Shown here piece by piece: positions 15,557 through 22,175 of a stretch of DNA of 23,247 bases (positions are counted from its first letter, which is position 1; the number at the start of each line of letters is the position of its first letter). Under the pieces are notes generated by a model, which was not told the origin of the DNA, ran no database searches, and was given only the letters and a program-made list of their open reading frames with translations. Both the position numbers and the translations under genes were made by a program. Origin of the DNA: Dehalococcoidia bacterium UBA3254 (GTDB taxonomy: Bacteria > Chloroflexota > Dehalococcoidia > Dehalococcoidales > UBA3254); assembly GCA_002362735.1 (NCBI GenBank), contig DEUU01000119.1, positions 1 to 23,247 on the forward strand, in the 5' to 3' direction.

Positions 15557-16663
15557 ATGGCGGGAGTCCGTTTCGAACATGTCCAGAAGCGTTTCGGGGA
15601 AAACGTGGTAGTAAAAGACCTGAATCTGGAAGTTCAGGACAAAGAATTCCTCGTCCTGGTCGGGCCTTCCGGCAGCGGTAAGTCAACCGTACTGCGTTTA
15701 TTGGCTGGATTAGAAGATATTTCTGGAGGCAACATCTATATCGGTGAGCGTCTGGTCAATAATATACCTCCCAAAGACCGGGATATAGCCATGGTTTTTC
15801 AGTCTTATGCATTGTATCCCCATATGTCCGTTTATGATAATCTGGCATTCGGCTTGAGCTTAAGAAAGACCCCCAAAGAAGAAATAAAGAGAAGGGTCAA
15901 TGAAGCAGCCAAGATCCTTGGGATTGAAGAATTATTGAAACGAAAACCCAGACAATTATCCGGGGGGCAGCGGCAGAGAGTAGCTCTGGGACGGGCGATC
16001 GTGCGAGAACCATCCGTTTTTCTGCTGGATGAGCCGCTTTCTAACCTTGATGCTAAATTACGCGTTCAGACCCGGGCAGAATTAAGTAAACTCCATATGC
16101 GTTTGGGGACTACCTTTGTTTACGTAACCCATGATCAGGTAGAAGCCATGACGATGGCTACCCGCATCGCAGTACTCGATCTGGGGATTTTACAGCAGGT
16201 TGGGACGCCCGTAGACCTTTATTACCGGCCGGAAAATTTGTTTGTCGCTGGATTTATCGGCAGCCCTTCGATGAATTTTTTTGAAGCCACTACCATTCAA
16301 AATCAGGACGCTGTTTGCTTTCTGGAGGCAGATGGTTTCAGAGTACCTGTCCCGGAAGAAAAAAGAGATAAATTATTACCTTACCTCGGCAAAAAAGTTA
16401 TATTAGGAATTCGTCCTGAAGATATCCACTCTCGGGATTTTATTCCCCATGGCATCATCGCTTCTCACGTAAAAGCAGATGTGGACGTCATCGAAATGAT
16501 GGGTAACGAAGCATATCTGCACCTCGTTAGCGATGGAAAACCGTTCCTGGCAAGAGTAGATCCACGCACTCAAGCCAGGAGCGGTCAGATCATCGAGGTT
16601 GTCTTTAATATGGCGAATATGCACGCCTTTGATCCGGAATCCCGTCAGTCCATCGTCAACTAA
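15557..16663 (+). CDS. Sugar ABC transporter ATP-binding protein (MalK/UgpC/MsmK class)
   Basis: The 368-residue cytoplasmic ATPase that powers the importer. Motifs are intact: Walker A GPSGSGKST (36-44), Q-loop Gln82, signature LSGGQRQR (134-141), Walker B FLLDEP (155-160) and switch His192. The C-terminal third is the TOBE regulatory domain with the IRPEDI motif typical of MalK, UgpC and MsmK. It lies 64 bases after the permeases on the same strand and completes a four-gene importer. A GGGGG-type ribosome binding site precedes the ATG. Automatic annotation would probably call it UgpC; a multi-sugar role is as likely. Its 3' end overlaps the convergent DUF4418 gene by 8 bases. Confidence 0.95.
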   Translation: MAGVRFEHVQKRFGENVVVKDLNLEVQDKEFLVLVGPSGSGKSTVLRLLAGLEDISGGNIYIGERLVNNIPPKDRDIAMVFQSYALYPHMSVYDNLAFGLSLRKTPKEEIKRRVNEAAKILGIEELLKRKPRQLSGGQRQRVALGRAIVREPSVFLLDEPLSNLDAKLRVQTRAELSKLHMRLGTTFVYVTHDQVEAMTMATRIAVLDLGILQQVGTPVDLYYRPENLFVAGFIGSPSMNFFEATTIQNQDAVCFLEADGFRVPVPEEKRDKLLPYLGKKVILGIRPEDIHSRDFIPHGIIASHVKADVDVIEMMGNEAYLHLVSDGKPFLARVDPRTQARSGQIIEVVFNMANMHAFDPESRQSIVN

Positions 16664-17105
16664 TATTTTTAACGCTTACTTTACTGAGCTCGTCCGTCGT
16701 TCTCTTCAATCCGATCGAAACCAGCAGGCTAACCAGACTGATCCCCGTAATCAGCTCACCTGCTGATAGTAGAGTGGGTTTCATCACCGTGTTGCACAGC
16801 ATAGTAGATGAACAGACTCCGATCAGACTGGTGGGTAATAGTATAACACCAATACCTAAAATGGTCCCCAGAACGGAAAGTATCAAGCGGCTCTCCCGGC
16901 GTCTGCTAAAAATCATCATCGCCCCTATGACGAAAAGAGGTACGGATGTTAACAGCTCAGCTCTGGCAGTCCAGCTGCATATCATGGGTGTGGTCATACC
17001 ACTTGCCATGGTGATGAATTTACAATGAGACTCACAGGTCGTAAATTGTGGTACCAGAGCTACCACCAGTGCCATAACCAGTAGAATAATACCTAGATAC
17101 TTCAT
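16656..17105 (-). CDS. DUF4418 family membrane protein
   Basis: A 149-residue protein with four hydrophobic segments (about 3-20, 50-66, 73-98 and 112-132). The first extracytoplasmic loop is Cys- and Met-rich: TTCESHCKF, then a run of Met, then MICSWTARAE. That run is the hallmark of DUF4418 proteins. A second Cys-rich loop reads GVCSSTMLCNT. The function of DUF4418 is unknown. The Cys/Met content and its place behind cupredoxin and multicopper oxidase genes suggest a metal-handling role, which is inference only. It follows the lipoprotein gene after a 19-base gap with a weak ribosome binding site. Confidence 0.8.
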   Translation of the reverse strand: MKYLGIILLVMALVVALVPQFTTCESHCKFITMASGMTTPMICSWTARAELLTSVPLFVIGAMMIFSRRRESRLILSVLGTILGIGVILLPTSLIGVCSSTMLCNTVMKPTLLSAGELITGISLVSLLVSIGLKRTTDELSKVSVKNIS

Positions 17106-17124
17106 TATTTCTCTACTATTTTTA

Positions 17125-17601
17125 TTATTGCACTACAACGTGCTCTCTTTTGTATTTTCCCAGGATGACTGAAACTTTCGAACCGGTTTTAATACCATTA
17201 TCCGGATTACTTAACATCACATATGCCCGTCCCTGTTTATCTGTGGTGGGCTTTCCAAAGAGCGGCCCGATTACCGGGGCTACTGGAATTTGACTGTACC
17301 CAGCGCCACTAGATTCATCTACGATATAGACGTCGCCTTGGTTCCACTTCTTTATCGTTTTACCCGGACCGAAAAAATTTACAGTTATCATCGCCCCGTC
17401 TTCAGCAAGTCCAACGTTCATGAGTTTTATGCCATCTTCATCAGGTTCTATATTCGTTAATTTAACTTTATCTGCTATTTTCTTTGGCTGTTCCCATGCG
17501 GTTATCGTGGGTAGGTCCTCGGACTCGGTTGGACGGCATCCTGAGAACATCATCAAGGATAGAGCTATTAGTACCAATGAGAGAGATATCCAATTTTTCA
17601 T
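17125..17601 (-). CDS. Small putative lipoprotein of the cupredoxin cluster
   Basis: A 158-residue protein of no recognised family. It has an N-terminal signal (MKNWISLSLVLIALSLMMFSGC) with a lipobox-like FSGC at Cys22; Phe at -3 is not ideal. The mature part is a beta-rich, Gly-containing domain of about 130 residues with segments such as GAMITVNFFGPGKTI, DVYIVDESSG and KVSVILGKYKREHVVVQ. I chose this ATG because it lies 2 bases past the stop of the cupredoxin gene and starts a proper signal peptide. An open extension upstream has no such signal. Translation is probably coupled. It is predicted to be lipid-anchored on the outer face of the membrane. Confidence 0.7.
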   Translation of the reverse strand: MKNWISLSLVLIALSLMMFSGCRPTESEDLPTITAWEQPKKIADKVKLTNIEPDEDGIKLMNVGLAEDGAMITVNFFGPGKTIKKWNQGDVYIVDESSGAGYSQIPVAPVIGPLFGKPTTDKQGRAYVMLSNPDNGIKTGSKVSVILGKYKREHVVVQ

Positions 17602-17603
17602 AA

Positions 17604-18560
17604 TCAACCAGCCGGTCTTACAGTCATGACCCCACGGTAGCAATTATTGGTGCACTCGAATTGAAAGTCTCCGGTAAATGCAGGGGTAAACTCTAAAATT
17701 TTTAAGTCTTCAGAAGACTTAAGTGTTAAAGCGGTTGGATTTTGAGTATCGGCGGGAAAAATCAGGGTATTTCCGCAGCCGACCTGACCCATGGCGCGAA
17801 AATTCAATTTGACCGGAATTCCCCTTTTTACGGCAAAACGCATAGGTGAATAACCTCCCGGCGTAATGACTAGGTTAAACTCCTGGATTCCGGAATCATT
17901 GATGGAGACCTCAAAGGGTGGTGGAGGAGCCATATCCTTGATCTGAGGGAGTGTACTGGCGAAAGAGTAGGCCTGAAGGTTAGAAGCCAGGCCTAGCGTC
18001 TCTGCTGACAGAACCAGTTGCTCGCGAGATATTACGTCGCGATTACTGCTGGATAAAGAAACTCTTAATGGTCCGATGTCTACCCATACCGCTATCAATC
18101 CGTCGGTTCCCTGGGTTAATAGCCAGCTTTTCCCCCATTTGGTTTCAATTACGCGCGAACCGTTCAATGTTTCCAAATCCGGATTAGCGGGCACCCACTG
18201 ATGAATAAAAATAAAGGAATTGTTTTTACCGCGATAGACAACATCTGCGGCTGGCTCTCCGGCAGGTCCGGTTCGATTGACGCTAACATCCACGTCTGTG
18301 CGGTCAAAACCCTGGGGCAGATAAGCCGGGATCAGGATACCAAAATTAGCTGTGGACTCCTGGGCTTTGAGTATTTTCCCGGCTTCGGGGGCTTCTGTGG
18401 GTGCTGGAGTAGCAGTAATAATCTTAAATATTAGCGCTGCTGCGGCAATGATCACGATTGCAGCAATTACCAGCCACCACCATCGAAGGCGCCAGCGTTT
18501 ATTGGATCTCAGTCTATTTTTAATAAGAACATCCCGGGTCGTAACCTTCATTGCATCCAT
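17604..18560 (-). CDS. Membrane-anchored protein with C-terminal cupredoxin domain
   Basis: A 318-residue protein. A basic N-terminus is followed by one membrane helix (about 27-48) and a Pro/Ala/Glu linker. Residues about 70-195 form a domain resembling DUF4367-type extracytoplasmic modules. The cupredoxin-like domain (about 225-318) has the characteristic GGYSPMRFAVKRGIPVKLNF strand pattern, a GCGNTLIFP loop (Cys262) and a final loop FECTNNCYRGVM (Cys303, Cys307). Relatives usually carry a Cys-x-Met-x-Met loop here. The ATG is chosen because GAGGAG lies 9 bases upstream; a TTG three codons earlier abuts that site. It is the first gene of a three-gene set with the lipoprotein and DUF4418 genes, downstream of the multicopper oxidase. 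Confidence 0.78.
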   Translation of the reverse strand: MDAMKVTTRDVLIKNRLRSNKRWRLRWWWLVIAAIVIIAAAALIFKIITATPAPTEAPEAGKILKAQESTANFGILIPAYLPQGFDRTDVDVSVNRTGPAGEPAADVVYRGKNNSFIFIHQWVPANPDLETLNGSRVIETKWGKSWLLTQGTDGLIAVWVDIGPLRVSLSSSNRDVISREQLVLSAETLGLASNLQAYSFASTLPQIKDMAPPPPFEVSINDSGIQEFNLVITPGGYSPMRFAVKRGIPVKLNFRAMGQVGCGNTLIFPADTQNPTALTLKSSEDLKILEFTPAFTGDFQFECTNNCYRGVMTVRPAG

Positions 18561-18604
18561 CAGTATCAACTCCTCGACATCCTAGTTTAGTGTAACGGGA
18601 CAAC

Positions 18605-18620
18605 TTGGAATATCCTCCAA
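18605..18620. repeat. Palindromic element upstream of the cupredoxin gene
   Basis: TTGGA and TCCAA flank a 6-base centre, ATATCC, about 45 bases before the cupredoxin ATG. The size and position suit an operator. It does not clearly match known copper-regulator operators, and no regulator gene lies in the window. Confidence 0.3.
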
Positions 18621-18683
18621 AAGGACGATTTATCATTGGGCATATTTAACAGTTTTTTTAGTACTTTAATGCAATGTGACAAA

Positions 18684-18722
18684 TTTGAAGGGCTGGAAAC
18701 TATTAAAGACCAGCCCTTCAAA
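18684..18722 (-). terminator. Perfect 13-bp hairpin after the multicopper oxidase gene
   Basis: Arms TTTGAAGGGCTGG and CCAGCCCTTCAAA are exact complements around a 13-base loop, starting 22 bases past the stop codon. The T tract after it on the minus strand is only TTTG, so it may be a terminator of moderate strength or a 3'-end protecting hairpin. It separates the oxidase transcript from the cupredoxin set. Confidence 0.65.
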
Positions 18723-18744
18723 CGCTGAGGTCAGTCGTTTTTCA

Positions 18745-20391
18745 TTATTTTGTCGGGACTATTACAGTAAACATACCGCCGGGATAAACTCCGTTATTGG
18801 TAGCCTTGTAATCGTCATGGTTATGGTAAACGAAGATCTGACTGCTATTGGCAAGGTCCTGTCCCAATGGGATCGGACTGGCTGTTGGGGTGTTACCTGG
18901 CACCGTCAATGTCGGATCGGCGTATGGTAAACCTCCCACTCCTTTAACGGTTGGTCCGGCAATGTAAGGTTGCCCATCGGGTGAAAGAATTGTGGGGCTG
19001 GGGGTAATCGTGTTAGACAGAGGCAAACCTGTTTGTTCATCATAGCGAGTTTCGGTACCTCCACCAGAGTCCCCGAAGGTCGGATTTTTTTGATAAGTTG
19101 AAGTGACTTGCTGAGTGCTGAAGTCGAACAGCAAATCATACTCTTCTCCCGAACCTATTGTCAGAGTGTTCTTTTCCAATCCCTGTCCGGTAACAGGGCT
19201 ATCTGCCCATTTCCAGGTTCTCTGGTCAGAACCCAGGACTTTAGGATGGAAACCATGGCAATGCATAGGTTGGGTCTCAAACCCCATATTGATCAGTCTC
19301 ACAAGTACTTTTTGCCCCTTCCCGTAGGGGCCCGATTTGGAGTTAACCGAGCCTAATATCATGGGATCGTATCCCGGATGGGCTGCGATCCAGGCTGGCC
19401 AGGGGTTACCCGTTCCGGCGTGTATCGTATCCGGGAACGAGATTTGGTTGATAAACCAGAATTGTGGTTTGTAGTCTACTGGATTGAAAGCACCGACGGG
19501 TGTTTGGGTGATAGGCCCGTTCCCTGTTTCAACGGATTCCAGACCGGCTTCAGAGAGGTGCTGCCGGACATCCGTTTCACTTAGCAGTAGAACGTAGTCC
19601 TTATCATACTTGAAACCGTGCAGAGTGCCTGACTTCCCCGGTCCTCCGCCTGCGTTAGCTGAAGCTGCCCCGGCTTCTCCGCGGTTGTAGACCAGCAAGG
19701 CTCCATACATGCCCATAGTAACATGTATGTCCGCTTCCTGATGGCAATGATAAAAATACGTGCCGGCAATCTTGGGAGTAAACATATAGACTACCACGTT
19801 TCCAGCGCCGGGAGAGCCGGCATTTGCCGGAACTGCTGCGACCGAGGTTTCAGGGACGCCATCATTAGCGGCATCTACGTCTATAGCATGGAGGTGGATA
19901 GTATGTGGATCATTGGGCGGGTTGTTAGGAGTGTATGTGATGGGATTATTAGGGTCGGGATTCGGGTCAGGTGGACTCGGGAGCCCTATCACACCCAGAT
20001 TTTTGAGGGTAATGATGACGGTGTCGCCTTCTGCGCAGGTTATCATTGGTCCTGGAAATTGAGCGTGTCCGGCTACCACCTCCTGGCCGGTTGGCCCGGG
20101 AGTGGGCGTCTCTACAGTCCATGTTTTAACCGGATTAGCTATGTCCGCCTGGTCCAGATAGGTTATGGTTTCCCCCGTTCTCCCTCCGATAAAACCATAG
20201 CTGTATATCGGTGTTCCATCCGCCATGACCCACCAGCCATCTGTGGCATAAAGGTTATAGGTGACTGCCCTTGGAATTACAAATGTAGGAGTGTTACCAG
20301 CGCTTATCGGAGAGCCAATGAAGAATCCACCCAATAACACTATCACCGTCACTGCCGCCAGTATGATTGAAAATCTTTTTTTCTTTATCAT
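18745..20391 (-). CDS. Secreted multicopper oxidase
   Basis: A 548-residue protein with a Sec-type signal peptide (residues 1 to about 31, ending SPISA). Copper motifs are: HTIHLHAID (His163, 166, 168); the type 1 site HCH-x5-H-x3-GM (His215, Cys216, His217, His223, Met228); MHCHGFH (His377, 379, 382); and a C-terminal HNHDD (His523, 525). The Cys of the classic C-terminal HCH is Asn here, so the only complete blue-copper site is in the N-terminal half. That layout occurs in one subset of bacterial oxidases. A Pro/Asn/Asp-rich insert precedes the first motif. Such enzymes oxidise metals or small organics and reduce O2, but the substrate here is unknown. AAGGAG lies 7 bases before the ATG. Confidence 0.88.
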   Translation of the reverse strand: MIKKKRFSIILAAVTVIVLLGGFFIGSPISAGNTPTFVIPRAVTYNLYATDGWWVMADGTPIYSYGFIGGRTGETITYLDQADIANPVKTWTVETPTPGPTGQEVVAGHAQFPGPMITCAEGDTVIITLKNLGVIGLPSPPDPNPDPNNPITYTPNNPPNDPHTIHLHAIDVDAANDGVPETSVAAVPANAGSPGAGNVVVYMFTPKIAGTYFYHCHQEADIHVTMGMYGALLVYNRGEAGAASANAGGGPGKSGTLHGFKYDKDYVLLLSETDVRQHLSEAGLESVETGNGPITQTPVGAFNPVDYKPQFWFINQISFPDTIHAGTGNPWPAWIAAHPGYDPMILGSVNSKSGPYGKGQKVLVRLINMGFETQPMHCHGFHPKVLGSDQRTWKWADSPVTGQGLEKNTLTIGSGEEYDLLFDFSTQQVTSTYQKNPTFGDSGGGTETRYDEQTGLPLSNTITPSPTILSPDGQPYIAGPTVKGVGGLPYADPTLTVPGNTPTASPIPLGQDLANSSQIFVYHNHDDYKATNNGVYPGGMFTVIVPTK

Positions 20392-20840
20392 CCTTTATCT
20401 CCTTGTATCTAATTTTGGCTAATTAACTGTTTTGAAAAATACTTTCTCGTTCCCCTCCACAATCGATGTACCAGTGAAGGATCGACCAGAACATAGAAGC
20501 GAGAAAACTAAGACTAGCATCTTTACTTCTACTTAGTAGGCTATCGGAGTTGAGCTCTGATTTTTCTACACAAAAGGATGATTTTTAGAGTCGAAATTGA
20601 GGAAAAAAGGAGTAGTCTGTGACTATTAAGAATACTCGCGGGTGTTTCTCGGGCATCCAGCCATTTGTGGAAGATATAAAAACCTCCCTCTCTTGCCTTT
20701 GGGGGCAAGCATTAGAGGAAGGTATGCGGTTAATTATATTGGGAGGGAATTTAGTTCAAGAAGTCTCATAGTCAACACGATAGGATAATTCTAAAATGTA
20801 TTTAAATAAACAGGACTATTTTAATAACTTTTATTTTATT
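20392..20840. other. 449-base intergenic region between multicopper oxidase and cinA
   Basis: No gene is seen. The region holds the cinA terminator and, closer to the oxidase, an inverted repeat TTTCTCG (20443-20449) and CGAGAAA (20500-20506). The left part is A/T-rich, with repeated CTAATT just before the oxidase ribosome binding site. I could not find a convincing promoter for the oxidase gene, though one must lie here. Confidence 0.5.
20677..20723 (-). terminator. Intrinsic terminator of cinA
   Basis: On the minus strand an imperfect stem forms from ACCT, CCTCT and CTTGCC pairing with GGCAAG, AGAGG and AGGT, with a short internal bulge and a 6-base loop. TTTTTAT follows directly. It lies about 118 bases past the cinA stop with no gene between, so it is the natural end of the cinA transcript. 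Confidence 0.65.
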
Positions 20841-22055
20841 TCACTCTGATTCCAGCAGGGCTTTTCTGAGGATAAAGAGGGTCTGGGTGACAGACCGTCT
20901 GGCAAGTTGGGTTGGTCTCCAGAGGTAAGCCAGGGCAACATTATCCCGGCCGGACTTGAAATTTAAGGCGACGAAAGCTTTTCCGGTAACATTGCCGTCA
21001 CTGGACCCGGCAAAGCCGTCGACGCCGATGCCGACATCAGCGCCAAACTTTTCGCGCGCCAGGGCAGCCATCTGGCCGGAAGACTTGATATCCGCATCTT
21101 CCGGCGCACAATTACAGAAGCCGAGGGAACTCCGTGTTGCCTCATCTGTTGCGATGATACCGCCCTTGAAAAAAACGTTGCTCCCCGGCACGTTTGCCAG
21201 GGTAAAAGATAACAACCCGCCGGTAAAGGATTCAGCCGTCGCCAGAGTAATTCTTTTTTTGAGGATTATCTGGCTGAGAATCTCTTCCAGCGTTTCGTTA
21301 TCCGTTCCCCAGATATTTTCCTGTAAAATCATTCGTAATTCGGACTCGCGTCCTTGAATTAATTGATTGGCATGGTCTGTGTTGGCAGCCTTGGCGGTAA
21401 TTCGTAAGTGTATTCCATCTGGCTTGGCATAAAGAGCCAGAGTAGGATTCGGCTGAGACATAAACGGACCGACGAGCTGGTCAATTTTGGCTTCCGATAA
21501 TCCCCAGGTTTTCAGAGTGCGGGATATAATGACGGCTCCGCCCTTGGTCTCCAGCCGGGGTAAAATTTGTTTTTGCCACATGGGCTGCATTTCTCCGGGA
21601 GGACCGGGTAAGGAAATGATAATTTTTCCATTTTTTTCTACCCACCAGCCCGGGGCTGTCCCCAGGGGATTGGAAATGGCTGCTGCCGATGGAATCAGTG
21701 TAGCCTGCTTCAGGTTGTTCTCTGGCATCTCCAGGCCTAACTTAGCAAAATAGCCGGTAATATGCTGCCTCAGGGCTGGATCAACTTCCATTTTCTCTTC
21801 CATCAGTCCGGAGATGACTTCGCGGGTGATATCTCCTTTGGTCGGCCCCAGACCTCCAGTGATGATCACGATGTCCGAGCGCTGCTGGGCTTGTTTTAAA
21901 ACACCCAGAAACCTTTCAAAGTTGTCTCCCACGATTGAGGCATAATACAGATCTATTCCAAGAACGGCGAGCTGACTGGCAATAAAGGGAGTATTGGTAT
22001 CCGTGATTTCACCCAGTAACAGCTCCGTTCCGCTGGCAATAATTTCTGCTTTCAT
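20841..22055 (-). CDS. cinA: CinA-like protein (nucleotide-binding plus amidase domains)
   Basis: A 404-residue protein with the standard CinA architecture. The N-terminal MoCF/COG1058 domain has SGTELLLGEITDTNT, TGGLGPTKGD (66-75) and SLPGPPGEM. The C-terminal PncC domain, which in relatives deamidates nicotinamide mononucleotide, begins near 265 and has ATAESFTGG with the expected nucleophile Ser276. Two conserved motifs differ: the family's TGGLGPTxDD reads TKGD, and the TGIAGP-type motif reads VDGFAGS (345-351). Amidase or pyrophosphatase activity may therefore be altered. An AAAGGA ribosome binding site precedes the ATG. It is divergent from the oxidoreductase gene and has its own terminator. 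Confidence 0.9.
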   Translation of the reverse strand: MKAEIIASGTELLLGEITDTNTPFIASQLAVLGIDLYYASIVGDNFERFLGVLKQAQQRSDIVIITGGLGPTKGDITREVISGLMEEKMEVDPALRQHITGYFAKLGLEMPENNLKQATLIPSAAAISNPLGTAPGWWVEKNGKIIISLPGPPGEMQPMWQKQILPRLETKGGAVIISRTLKTWGLSEAKIDQLVGPFMSQPNPTLALYAKPDGIHLRITAKAANTDHANQLIQGRESELRMILQENIWGTDNETLEEILSQIILKKRITLATAESFTGGLLSFTLANVPGSNVFFKGGIIATDEATRSSLGFCNCAPEDADIKSSGQMAALAREKFGADVGIGVDGFAGSSDGNVTGKAFVALNFKSGRDNVALAYLWRPTQLARRSVTQTLFILRKALLESE

Positions 22056-22113
22056 TTTCGCCGTCCTTTATCAACTTCATCATATAACACTGGTGGCTGT
22101 GAGTAAACACCTC

Positions 22114-22142
22114 TTTATAAAATAATTTTAATGAGATAAGAT
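22114..22142 (+). promoter_or_regulatory. Candidate promoter of the flavin oxidoreductase gene
   Basis: TTTATA (4 of 6) and TAAGAT (4 of 6) are separated by 17 bases, about 33 bases before the ATG in the 120-base divergent intergenic region shared with cinA. The surroundings are A/T-rich, so chance matches are possible. Confidence 0.3.
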
Positions 22143-22175
22143 AAAATGACTTATTTCTGAAGAGGTAGATCAACA

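Noticed and set aside
19723..20337. 204-codon open frame on the plus strand inside the multicopper oxidase gene
   Set aside because: It is antisense to a gene with clear copper motifs and a signal peptide. Its composition is Ser/Arg/Gly-rich without domain features.
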